Shown here: positions 5,371-12,407 of the stretch, in pieces
Position numbering within the stretch: position 1 is the first letter of the stretch
How the letters are laid out: every line of letters starts with the position of its first letter
Virus record (IMG/VR): IMGVR_UViG_3300020595_000171
Coordinates: 1 to 26,179 of that record
DNA: 26,179 nt
DNA from: a virus
Strand: one strand, 5' to 3'
Program-made: the position numbers and the translations under genes
Notes under the pieces: generated by a model
The model's input: only the letters and a program-made list of their open reading frames with translations
Database searches by the model: none
Told to the model about the DNA's origin: nothing

Positions 5371-6144
5371 ATGAGCAACATTAATTTAGGACAAGACTTA
5401 GGCCTTGGCGAATTGCCAACTGATGAAGAAGCAGCGCTAATCCGCCACAACATTAAAATTGACGTCGACTTGGGACAAGACCCAACTGAAGGGGCAGGTG
5501 TTGCTGCCCCAATCAATACTGTCGGCTTTTATGATGATGGGTCAAACCCACGTGCTCTACAACACTTTAAGAAGACTGGTGATGGCGATCTTGAATGGTC
5601 AAAGTTGATCTTTAAGACAGAGATTGATACCCTGTTGAGTACTACGTCATCCGTTATTGAATTAGGAGTACCTGATCCTTCAAGCGGAGTGGGTGTTGTT
5701 GCTGATATCGGAACTTATGGATATGAGGAAGGCGACAAGGCGACCTCCACTTGGTGGTTTAAGTTTGGCACAAATGATACTGACTGGAAGCGCATTGCGT
5801 TGTTTTCTGATCTTGCGCAGTTCATTGAAGATTTTAGAACTGAAGGCAACGCTCCTGCTCCTGTTAGTGGAGCTGTAACAATTGATGCTGAAGCTTACAC
5901 TGTTCAAAATCTAACACTAACTGAAGATACTAGTATCAGTTTCGCTGGCTTCACTACAGGAACAACTTCAGTAATAGTGAACATTATATTAGGCGGATTT
6001 GAGTTGAGTTTTGCTGATGCTAATGTTGTCCAGTGGAGCGATGACGAATTCGTTTTAAATTCTAATCGAGCTGTTGTAAGAATCTTTGTTGAAAACTACG
6101 GCACAGACATAAACATTACCTTTATCGGTGAGCAACTTTTATAA
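5371..6144 (+). CDS. Late structural protein with internal duplication (probable fibre/neck-associated)
   Basis: A 257-residue late protein, rich in Gly/Thr/Asp and low in Lys/Cys, typical of phage surface proteins. Residues about 32-88 and 96-152 are a tandem duplication. Both begin DLG/ELG and D-P-x-x-G-x-GV, then a G-aromatic-Y/E stretch, a W-containing strand and a hydrophobic end (EWSKLIF versus DWKRIAL). Residues about 160-257 form a separate beta-rich domain (AVTIDAEAYTVQNLTLTED to VVRIFVENYGTDINITFIGE). No enzyme motif is present. It is probably co-expressed with the 145-aa gene after it. It could be an accessory fibre, whisker or capsid decoration protein; the exact location in the virion cannot be read. 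Confidence 0.62.
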   Translation: MSNINLGQDLGLGELPTDEEAALIRHNIKIDVDLGQDPTEGAGVAAPINTVGFYDDGSNPRALQHFKKTGDGDLEWSKLIFKTEIDTLLSTTSSVIELGVPDPSSGVGVVADIGTYGYEEGDKATSTWWFKFGTNDTDWKRIALFSDLAQFIEDFRTEGNAPAPVSGAVTIDAEAYTVQNLTLTEDTSISFAGFTTGTTSVIVNIILGGFELSFADANVVQWSDDEFVLNSNRAVVRIFVENYGTDINITFIGEQLL

Positions 6145-6149
6145 AGGTA

Positions 6150-6587
6150 ATGGCTGAAGCAAACAGATTTGCGTTATTGGGTGGTACTACTTTTATGCGG
6201 AAGACGCTCGAATACGATTTTGCGGAATTGAACCAATGGATTGTTGACAGTAATATGGGACGCCCAACGCCATGGATGACTGAGTACGAACAATTATTTG
6301 AACCGCTACAAACTCCATTGCTGTATATAAAGTTTGCCGCAAACGACGGACCTAAGGTAAATCTCTGGGAATTAACGGTAACCTATACTGATGGAACTAC
6401 CACATATAATGCAATGAATGGAAGCACAGTGTCGGGGGAGGAGGCTATCACCAACACACCGTTAGAAGACAAAGCAATATCAAAGATTAATTTGCGTATT
6501 AGCAACGTTGAGGAAGGTCAAAACGAATTTTACAGGTTCGGAGTATTCACACCAATTAACGACTCAAATCTTCACCTGATCGAGTAA
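6150..6587 (+). CDS. Probable virion protein, 145 aa
   Basis: No family recognised. The N-terminal 55 residues include FALLGGTTFMRKTLEYDFAELN and a Trp/Pro-rich loop. The remainder is beta-rich with a YTDGTTTYNAMNGS hairpin-like segment and ends in FRYFGVF-like aromatic strands (about residues 125-135). ATG 6150 follows an AAAGG only 3-4 nt upstream and lies 6 nt after the preceding stop, so it is expressed from the late promoter at 5358. Composition and position next to the duplicated structural protein suggest a virion component. Confidence 0.58.
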   Translation: MAEANRFALLGGTTFMRKTLEYDFAELNQWIVDSNMGRPTPWMTEYEQLFEPLQTPLLYIKFAANDGPKVNLWELTVTYTDGTTTYNAMNGSTVSGEEAITNTPLEDKAISKINLRISNVEEGQNEFYRFGVFTPINDSNLHLIE

Positions 6588-6593
6588 TTTCTA

Positions 6594-6622
6594 TTGACAG
6601 AAATCCCATAGTGTGATATAAT
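6594..6622 (+). promoter_or_regulatory. Early sigma70 promoter, copy B
   Basis: Perfect -35 TTGACA (6594-6599), 17-nt spacer, perfect -10 TATAAT (6617-6622) and extended -10 TG (6614-6615). The A of ATG 6629 is 7 nt after the -10, the usual start position. It shares ACAGA, TAGTxTG and ATTATGA with the promoters at 1431 and 18399. Confidence 0.92.
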
Positions 6623-6628
6623 TACATT

Positions 6629-7105
6629 ATGAGAAATAGAATACATAACTCCAGTAACCCTTACCAGGTATACGACAAATATCCACGTGCATTGTGCGTG
6701 TGCTCTGCGGGATTGTTACGCTCCCCAACAACTGCGGTAGTATTAGCAGGTGACGACTACAAGTATAACACTCGTGCAGTTGGCGCAGACAGTGGTCATG
6801 CGTTGGTTCCATTAGACCCAGTGCATTTGGTTTGGGCCGACGTGATTGTCTTCGCCGAACGATGCCACTTTGATTTGGCCAAGGCTGAAGAAAGGATTCA
6901 ATCAAAGAATCCTGAGTTGAAGTGGGAAGATAGTATAATGTCAAATAAGCCAGTGTATATCTTGAATATCCCTGACCAATACGAATATCGACACCCAACT
7001 TTGGTCGCTGAAATTAAGGACCGTTTTAAGCAAGCATTGAAACAAGCTGACGGCGCGACCAGTGGAGTTTTTGAAGTTCCACGGTCGCCGTCGATGTACT
7101 CTTAA
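6629..7105 (+). CDS. Predicted protein tyrosine phosphatase (low-MW/COG4551-like)
   Basis: A 158-residue protein with the phosphatase P-loop C-x5-R-S at residues 25-32 (CSAGLLRS, then PT), preceded by the hydrophobic strand ALCVC. Next come RAVGADSGHALVPLDPVHLVWADVIVFAE, the typical AD-hydrophobic-V/F-E stretch of the COG4551 predicted tyrosine phosphatases, and ILNIPDQYEY, which could supply the general-acid Asp. Such proteins remove phosphate from phosphotyrosine or related residues in the cytosol. It is a single gene between a very strong early promoter and a strong terminator, so it is probably made early and abundantly from a leaderless mRNA. This suggests interference with host phospho-signalling or capsule regulation. 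The C-terminal 25 residues (ATSGVFEVPRSPSMYS) look like an appended tail. Confidence 0.82.
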   Translation: MRNRIHNSSNPYQVYDKYPRALCVCSAGLLRSPTTAVVLAGDDYKYNTRAVGADSGHALVPLDPVHLVWADVIVFAERCHFDLAKAEERIQSKNPELKWEDSIMSNKPVYILNIPDQYEYRHPTLVAEIKDRFKQALKQADGATSGVFEVPRSPSMYS

Positions 7106-7124
7106 GATGACCGTCAAAATCCCC

Positions 7125-7156
7125 CGCCACAATGATTAATTTCATTGTGGCGTTTT
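7125..7156 (+). terminator. Rho-independent terminator
   Basis: CGCCACAATGA (7125-7135) pairs perfectly with TCATTGTGGCG (7142-7152) around TTAATT, followed by TTTT. It closes the phosphatase unit. Confidence 0.9.
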
Positions 7157-7193
7157 AGCATCCAATTATATTGCTAATATCCGCTTATTTGTA

Positions 7194-7222
7194 TTGACAG
7201 GTTAAGATAAACTGTTTAAAAT
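7194..7222 (+). promoter_or_regulatory. Sigma70-like promoter reading into a structured leader
   Basis: Perfect -35 TTGACA (7194-7199), 17-nt spacer, -10 TAAAAT (7217-7222). The expected start is about 7228-7230, which falls inside the inverted repeat AGTTC-TGTAG-GAACT (7223-7237), so the repeat could be an operator. Unlike the other early promoters here, no ATG lies at the start. Confidence 0.75.
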
Positions 7223-7276
7223 AGTTCTGTAGGAACTTCATAAGGAAGCACGCTTCCATCTTTGAGAGGTTTCCTC
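7223..7276 (+). other. Three consecutive inverted repeats after the promoter (possible operator plus structured RNA)
   Basis: The 335-nt gap 7106-7440 holds a terminator, a promoter, these repeats and one doubtful small ORF. The repeats are AGTTC/GAACT (7223-7227/7233-7237), GGAAGC/GCTTCC (7244-7249/7252-7257) and GAGG/CCTC (7266-7269/7273-7276). The first spans the transcription start. The latter two would be RNA hairpins near the 5' end. No tRNA fold and no known riboswitch was recognised. No terminator follows before 7441. Confidence 0.45.
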
Positions 7277-7304
7277 GAAAAAGATTAAACTAAGACCAAT
7301 AACA

Positions 7305-7415
7305 ATGCATCCTGACCTCACTAAATTCAACAAAATCAGAAAATCGCTTCTATTACGACAAAGGTCAAATAGACTTAAAAATATCCGCAATATGTGGTTG
7401 ACAATTTCCAAATAG
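7305..7415 (+). CDS. Doubtful 36-residue basic peptide
   Basis: An ATG at 7305 opens 36 codons encoding a very basic peptide (KFNKIRKSLLLRQRSNRLKN in its middle) ending at TAG 7413-7415. It is the only sizeable frame in the transcribed leader between the promoter at 7194 and the glycan operon. No ribosome-binding site is visible, and composition could reflect A-rich DNA. It is kept because the early operon also opens with a small basic peptide (1477-1542). Confidence 0.25.
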   Translation: MHPDLTKFNKIRKSLLLRQRSNRLKNIRNMWLTISK

Positions 7416-7440
7416 TGGTTCAAAATTGCTAAATACAAAT

Positions 7441-8478
7441 ATGAAAAGAATAGTTATAGATTTCGACGATACCATCTCGTTTACAAAGAATCGGGACTGG
7501 TATAATGCTGAACCCAATCGTCCTCTGATTGACAAAATGCGTCAGCTTCATTTAGACGGTTGGCAGATTGACATTTTCACTGCTCGCGGCAGCATTTCGT
7601 GCAAGACACGCGCTGAAGCTGACAAGAAATATCGAGGTGAAATTGAGGAATGGCTCTTGACTCACAAAGTGTCTTACAATTCACTCTCATTCGACAAACC
7701 GCTTGCAACCTACTACGTTGATGATAAAGCTATGCTCCCATCTGAATTTGTTGCTGCAGATTTGCATGATTTACAAGGTGGGCTTTCAGGTGCTGAAATT
7801 TATACTGATGGCACTCATGTTTTCAAGGATGATCCAAACGTCTTTGCGGTTCAAGAATGGTTTGAGAAAGCTGAAGCTATCGGATTGAAGGTTCCTAAAG
7901 TTGAGACTGTTATCGGCAATACAATGACTCTCAACTACATTGATCACATTCCCAACTATATTGAAGAGCATCCACAACGCGCTCTTGGGTTGATCATTGA
8001 GAAGCTTGATCTGATGGGTCACACTGATAGCTACACAAGTCATTTTATGAGTAATTACACTATCAACATTCAAAGTCACTTAAGTAACGCAGCAGGGATT
8101 TTTCCAGCTGGTCTATACACTGCTCTAATGAGAATTGCACATCAGCTTGAAGTTGGCACTTTCTATCACGGCGACTTCGGTGTGGGCAACATGCTTTTTA
8201 CCGAAGACAATGAATTGTTTCTCATTGATCCAATTCCCCACAAGTTCAGTTGCACAGAAATTGATGCTGCAAAGTTCCTTGCGTCATTGTTGCTTTTCCG
8301 TCGCATGACTGTAACGTCTGACACGTTTATCTTCTACAAGAAAATGCTTAAAGCTTATTTGGGTCTAACTGGTAGCGATGCACTTGAGGTGTTGATCGCC
8401 TGTGAAGTTCTTCGTGTTCACAAATACTCAAACGATAAAGATAAAGTAGAGGAGGTTTTCAAAAGTGTTTTTAAATAA
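7441..8478 (+). CDS. HAD phosphatase-small-molecule kinase fusion
   Basis: A 345-residue two-domain protein. Residues 1-110 are a HAD-type phosphatase: DFDDT (7-11 region), IFTARGS (motif II) and YYVDDKA (motif IV), similar to small capsule-biosynthesis HAD proteins. The rest is a choline/aminoglycoside kinase-like domain: GAEIYTDGTHVFKDD near its start, catalytic HGDFGVGN at about 243-250, and LIDPI at about 262-266 as the metal-binding Asp. The protein could phosphorylate a small alcohol and dephosphorylate another intermediate. The next gene, overlapping by 14 nt, is a cytidylyltransferase, so a CDP-activated product is the natural guess. ATG 7441 is chosen over a TTG at 7426. GCTAAATA sits 6 nt before it, a weak match to a late promoter. 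Confidence 0.78.
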   Translation: MKRIVIDFDDTISFTKNRDWYNAEPNRPLIDKMRQLHLDGWQIDIFTARGSISCKTRAEADKKYRGEIEEWLLTHKVSYNSLSFDKPLATYYVDDKAMLPSEFVAADLHDLQGGLSGAEIYTDGTHVFKDDPNVFAVQEWFEKAEAIGLKVPKVETVIGNTMTLNYIDHIPNYIEEHPQRALGLIIEKLDLMGHTDSYTSHFMSNYTINIQSHLSNAAGIFPAGLYTALMRIAHQLEVGTFYHGDFGVGNMLFTEDNELFLIDPIPHKFSCTEIDAAKFLASLLLFRRMTVTSDTFIFYKKMLKAYLGLTGSDALEVLIACEVLRVHKYSNDKDKVEEVFKSVFK

Positions 8479-8920
8479 GAAAGATATCGCCAAGAAAGTT
8501 GGCAAACCGATTGACGAGGTTGTGGTGGGATTCACGGCATCTTCCTTCGATTTATTTCACTCAGGTCATCTTGTTATGTTGCAAGAAGCAAAGGACTTAT
8601 GTGATTACTTGATCGTTGGTCTACTTGTTGATCCAACAACAGATCGTGCTACAAGCAAGAACAAACCAGTCCAATCTGTATTTGAGCGGTATATCCAATG
8701 TGCTTCATGCCGCTTTGTTGACGAAGTAATTCCCTTTGGGAGTGAGAAAGATTTGGTTGATATGATCCTCACGATCAATCCTGACATTCGCATTGTAGGT
8801 GAAGAATATAAAGACACCGACCACACAGGAAAAGGTCTTTGCCCAATTCACTACAACAAGCGACGTCATTCATTCTCTTCAACCGAACTTCGCGATCGCG
8901 TCGTCAAAGCATCACAATAA
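8465..8920 (+). CDS. TagD/RfaE-type cytidylyltransferase
   Basis: A 151-residue nucleotidyltransferase with the HxGH signature in FDLFHSGHLVMLQEAK (about 30-45) and the C-terminal SSTELR motif (about 139-144), both contacting CTP. Family members make CDP-glycerol, CDP-ethanolamine or related activated heads, or ADP-heptose. GTG 8465 is strongly supported by a perfect AGGAGG 10 nt upstream, one of the few strong ribosome-binding sites in the window. It overlaps the HAD-kinase gene. Substrate is unknown. With the upstream kinase it forms a plausible two-step activation path (phosphorylate, then attach CMP), as in phosphocholine- or phosphoglycerol-decorated surface glycans. Confidence 0.85.
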   Translation: MFLNKKDIAKKVGKPIDEVVVGFTASSFDLFHSGHLVMLQEAKDLCDYLIVGLLVDPTTDRATSKNKPVQSVFERYIQCASCRFVDEVIPFGSEKDLVDMILTINPDIRIVGEEYKDTDHTGKGLCPIHYNKRRHSFSSTELRDRVVKASQ

Positions 8921-8937
8921 CTTATATAACTAATACT

Positions 8938-9039
8938 ATGGCATTCTTATTAGCAGCCTTAGGACTAACAACTAGTCAGCTTGTAAAACTGTTGGCTATT
9001 GGTGCAATCGCATTCGTATGCGTTGTCTTTTCTCTCTAA
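8938..9039 (+). CDS. 33-residue single-pass membrane peptide
   Basis: ATG 8938 opens 33 codons, almost all hydrophobic (AFLLAALGLTTSQLVKLLAI, then GAIAFVCVVF), long enough for one or two tight membrane segments. It lies between the cytidylyltransferase and the epimerase with short gaps and on the same strand, so it is probably translated with them, although no ribosome-binding site is visible. It may be a small membrane-localising or toxic peptide; no family is recognised. Confidence 0.42.
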   Translation: MAFLLAALGLTTSQLVKLLAIGAIAFVCVVFSL

Positions 9040-9047
9040 ACAATACA

Positions 9048-10076
9048 ATGAAAACAAAAATTCTAATCACTGGAGGCTACGGCTTCATCGGCACAAATCT
9101 TATCAACCAACTTGACAGCGACCTGTATGAAATTGCAGTCCTCGACAACTCAAGCCATGGACAGTTCCATGAGGGCATCCATAACAAATGTTCACGCATC
9201 TTTGATGTGGATATTCGCGACCGAGATCATGTCTTCGATGCGGTCAACCACTTCCGACCAGATATCACTTTTCACTTTGCAGGTCTTGTCTCAATTTATG
9301 ATTGCCACAAGAATCCACATGAGGCAGTAGATACGAATATCACAGGATCAATCAATGTCTTCGATGCTTTGCTGCAATATGAATGCCCGCGTGTCATCTT
9401 CTCTGAAACCTCAGCGGTCTATGAAGATTCTGAATTGCTACACAGCGGTTACCACGAAGGTCAGTCTGACCCACGAACGATGTATTCTTCAACTAAGGCA
9501 GCAGTTGCAACTCTTGCTGAATCGTATCGAAAAACACGCGGTCTTGAATATACCGCACTTCGTTACTTCAATGTTGCTGGTCCTATTCAAGATTACAAAC
9601 GGACAGTACCGCCTCTCTTTGCAGGTGTCGCACTTCGATTACTTGGTGGCAACAATCCTATCATCTTTGGTGATGTTACTCGCCGCCGTGATTTCATTCA
9701 CGTTGACGACGTAAACGCATTCCACATGCTTTGCATCTTCAACCCAGAACAGACAACAGGACAGACATTCAATCTTGGGACAGGTACTTCAAATTCACTG
9801 AATGAGATTTGTGAGATTGTTCACACCTACTTGATTGCTGAAGATCTTATTCCATGTCAGGCATTGATCTATGACAAGATGCCCGAGATCAATGGTGAAG
9901 CTCATACCATCTATGCCGACATTCGTAAGGCACAATCATTAGGATGGGAACCTAAGCACCATATTGGGTCACAGATTGCTGATACGATCAATTACCTACT
10001 TGAAGAAGTTAAGAGTGGGAGTGTCGATCCTAAGACATTCATGACCGACCTTAACACCGACGCAGTAAAAATCTAA
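9048..10076 (+). CDS. NAD-dependent epimerase/dehydratase (UDP-glucose 4-epimerase-like)
   Basis: A 342-residue extended SDR enzyme. It has the Rossmann motif GGYGFIGTN (near residues 8-16), HFAGLVSI after the third strand, SETSAVYED, the catalytic YSSTK (Y-x3-K), RYFNVAGP and RRDFIHVDDV. This is the GalE/WbpP-like pattern, so it interconverts or modifies nucleotide sugars in the cytosol. Full family length with no lost catalytic residue. ATG 9048 gives the start closest to the Rossmann motif. It overlaps the next gene by one base (TAATG at 10074-10078). It probably supplies a sugar donor for the two downstream glycosyltransferase-like proteins. Confidence 0.9.
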   Translation: MKTKILITGGYGFIGTNLINQLDSDLYEIAVLDNSSHGQFHEGIHNKCSRIFDVDIRDRDHVFDAVNHFRPDITFHFAGLVSIYDCHKNPHEAVDTNITGSINVFDALLQYECPRVIFSETSAVYEDSELLHSGYHEGQSDPRTMYSSTKAAVATLAESYRKTRGLEYTALRYFNVAGPIQDYKRTVPPLFAGVALRLLGGNNPIIFGDVTRRRDFIHVDDVNAFHMLCIFNPEQTTGQTFNLGTGTSNSLNEICEIVHTYLIAEDLIPCQALIYDKMPEINGEAHTIYADIRKAQSLGWEPKHHIGSQIADTINYLLEEVKSGSVDPKTFMTDLNTDAVKI

Positions 10077-11203
10077 TGCTTGTAAGTGATAATAGACCTG
10101 CTATCCTAGTATATATCAACACGAATATTACTGGAGAATCAAAGCACAACCTACGACAGTCACTTATGTTCTTGAATGAATATAAGGATAAGTATCGCTT
10201 GATTGTGTTCTCTATGAACAAGACAGAGCGCTTTCTGCAGTCGCTGATTGAAGACGCCAACTTGAAGTTTGATGAAGTCATCTGTAAAGGATATGAATAT
10301 TGGGATGACTTTGTGACAAACTACAAGTTCGACACTTGGGCGCAGTTCATGGATGAACGTTATTATCTCGACGAGTTGGAAAATGTTGAGCATGTTGTTT
10401 GCGTTAAAGGCCTGTTATCAAAGCAAGGTAGGATTCAACGTGACCTTCCACACTTCAATGACAAAGTTGTGGAAGGTCACGCGAACATTAAGTTCGTGTC
10501 TAACTCGCGTCAGATCGCTGGGTTCTTATCAATTCTAAAGTTGTGCAAGATTCGTAACTTGCCGCTGCACGAAATGATATACGACACTCAAGAAGCAAGC
10601 GCTGCACAGATTGAGGATGCTGAAATCCGTCCTGATAAAATCTATTCTTACTTTTTGTATGACGTCAAGGATTATGGATACCGTCGTCTTGACTCTTTCA
10701 ACTATGCCCACACGTATTATCCTGACGCAGGTTTATGGAAGAAGGATATTGATATTACGATGGCGTATGTTGCTGTTACTAAAGATCGTTCAAAGATCAA
10801 TGAAAGAGTTCATGAGATGTTTAGCAATCTTGAACAGATCTTTCCAAACAGCAGGTTGTCGCGTGAACACGGAAAGCTTCAAATGTCTCGCCCTGGCTAT
10901 ATGCAACTGATCTGCCGATCAAAGTATACACTGATCATCCCTGCGTATAATCCCAGAGAGATGTCTATCTTCCGCTTCATCGAATCTATCAACCGTGACT
11001 GTCTACCTCTAATCACTGAGGACGTGTTCACCGATGATTTCATCAGAACATACGATTTAGATATTGACAAAGTGAATCGTATTAGTGTAAAATATGACTG
11101 CTCAAACTTTCGAGCATTTACTGAAGAAGAACGTATCGACCTGATCTGTTACTTTAAACACAAAGTGTGCCGCGTCACTAAACTATTAGAAATACCTTTA
11201 TGA
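10076..11203 (+). CDS. Glycosyltransferase-like protein (exostosin-like C-terminus)
   Basis: A 375-residue protein. The N-terminal 120 residues look like a Rossmann-type domain (PAILVYINTNITGESKHN and later strands). About residues 275-325 contain CRSKYTLIIPAYNPREMS followed by FRFIESINRDCLPLI. This resembles the exostosin/GT47-type signature (S-K/R-Y/F-x-L-x-P, then a RF-x-E-x2-x-G/D-C-x-P-V/L-I pattern), which binds the sugar nucleotide. It is coupled to the epimerase by a 1-nt overlap and to the next gene by ATGA (11200-11203). It likely adds one sugar to a fibre or envelope glycan; donor and acceptor unknown. Confidence 0.58.
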   Translation: MLVSDNRPAILVYINTNITGESKHNLRQSLMFLNEYKDKYRLIVFSMNKTERFLQSLIEDANLKFDEVICKGYEYWDDFVTNYKFDTWAQFMDERYYLDELENVEHVVCVKGLLSKQGRIQRDLPHFNDKVVEGHANIKFVSNSRQIAGFLSILKLCKIRNLPLHEMIYDTQEASAAQIEDAEIRPDKIYSYFLYDVKDYGYRRLDSFNYAHTYYPDAGLWKKDIDITMAYVAVTKDRSKINERVHEMFSNLEQIFPNSRLSREHGKLQMSRPGYMQLICRSKYTLIIPAYNPREMSIFRFIESINRDCLPLITEDVFTDDFIRTYDLDIDKVNRISVKYDCSNFRAFTEEERIDLICYFKHKVCRVTKLLEIPL

Positions 11204-12399
11204 ATATCGCAATTGCTAAAATGGGAAAGTCTGTACTTTTTAACAAGAAAAAGTGGGGACCAATCGGTGGGGATGGAGAAGCACCAATTTATTTTGAAAA
11301 TTTGATTCGTAAGAATCCGCAGCACACATTCTTCTTAATCGGTCGCTCTGATTTCCAACGTCTTAATCCTGACGACCAAGACCGTATTAATGAGCACGGC
11401 AACCTCGTCGATTGCTTTGCTGACTTCAGCATTAAGACGTCAACAGCTGTTGAGTTCATTGACAAACAGTGCGCCAATATCAAGTTTGATTGTGGTATTA
11501 TGATGGCAGGACCACTTGGAACAAACACTGTCCAGGGCAAGAGTCGTTTGATGAAAGATCCAACCAAACTTGCATCTCCTATCATGATGCTTGCAAATTA
11601 TGCAGGTCCGACGTTGTCAGTTATTAATGACCACAAGTTTCCATACCTCATGGTAGTTAACGACCCGCGATTCTTTCCTACGCAATGCCGTGATCTTATG
11701 CACTTGCCCGCTAAGGTTCTATCACAGTTCAATGAGTCAATCATCCAAAAGACACGAACAGCGTATGACAATGCAACAATCCTCGAATATCCACTTGAAG
11801 GTGAATATGGCGCAGTTGAAACGATCCGATTAATTGATCTGCCAAAACCTGTAACAGGTCTTGGTGCGTTCATGGTTGAAGAAAAGAAGCGTGTCGCTGA
11901 AAAGGATATCAAGTTTCTTGTTGTTCTCAACGAAGGTTTGCCATCTCGTTATAAGGTACTCAAATCAGCGATCCTTGATCATGTTGACGACGTCGACATT
12001 TATGGCAAGTGGAATCCTGAGACGATTGGTGATGATCCACGATTCAAGGGATCAATCAAATACGAGGAGCTGCAATCAATCTTGCCACGAGTGAAGTATT
12101 CGTACTGCATTCCTATCAAAGACGGTTGGGTTACTTCTAAATTCTGGGAGATGATTGAGCACGGCATTATTCCTTTTCTACACAAAACATATGACGAACA
12201 AGACAACTTGAAGGTGCCATCGTTTTTGCGTATTCGTGACAGTAAAGATCTTGCTCAAAAGATTGAGGTATTAGAGAGCGATCCTAATAAATACAATCAA
12301 CTGCTCTCACATTTGAAAGCAATGATTCAACCTGAATTCGTCACAGGCGATTACCTCAATAAGGTAACAATGTCTGCACTTGATGAGATTCTCTCATAA
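11200..12399 (+). CDS. Glycosyltransferase-like protein (GT-B type, tentative)
   Basis: A 399-residue protein starting NIAIAKMGKSVLFNKKKWGP. The middle contains IKFLVVLNEGLPSRYKVLKS (about 232-251), and the last third has the GT-B-like flow: VDIYGKW, then KGSIKYEELQSILPRVKYSY, then GWVTSKFWEMIEHGIIPFL. The end (IRDSKDLAQKIEVLESDP, then a helix) is typical of GT-B C-termini. No DNA- or virion-type feature is present. Overlap ATGA with the preceding gene shows coupling. Its stop TAA lies inside the CATAAATA late promoter of the tail-fibre gene, so the glycan operon abuts the adhesin operon with no gap. The family call is based on fold-like flow and context only. Confidence 0.5.
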   Translation: MNIAIAKMGKSVLFNKKKWGPIGGDGEAPIYFENLIRKNPQHTFFLIGRSDFQRLNPDDQDRINEHGNLVDCFADFSIKTSTAVEFIDKQCANIKFDCGIMMAGPLGTNTVQGKSRLMKDPTKLASPIMMLANYAGPTLSVINDHKFPYLMVVNDPRFFPTQCRDLMHLPAKVLSQFNESIIQKTRTAYDNATILEYPLEGEYGAVETIRLIDLPKPVTGLGAFMVEEKKRVAEKDIKFLVVLNEGLPSRYKVLKSAILDHVDDVDIYGKWNPETIGDDPRFKGSIKYEELQSILPRVKYSYCIPIKDGWVTSKFWEMIEHGIIPFLHKTYDEQDNLKVPSFLRIRDSKDLAQKIEVLESDPNKYNQLLSHLKAMIQPEFVTGDYLNKVTMSALDEILS

Positions 12400-12402
12400 A
12401 TA
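12395..12402 (+). promoter_or_regulatory. T4-type late promoter CATAAATA
   Basis: One mismatch from TATAAATA. It contains the TAA stop of the preceding gene (12397-12399). Six nucleotides after its last A is the A of ATG 12408, again predicting a leaderless mRNA. Confidence 0.8.
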
Positions 12403-12407
12403 AACAT

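Noticed and set aside
7223-7300. tRNA or riboswitch in the structured leader
   Set aside because: Stems are local hairpins only; no acceptor stem, no T-loop sequence and no recognised riboswitch core.
7398-7426. TTGACA-N17-CAAAAT as another sigma70 promoter
   Set aside because: -10 is weak (4 of 6) and gives no aligned start codon; cannot be told from chance in AT-rich DNA.
7428-7435. GCTAAATA as a late promoter for the HAD-kinase gene
   Set aside because: Spacing to ATG 7441 fits the leaderless pattern, but two of eight bases mismatch; the operon could instead be read from the promoter at 7194.
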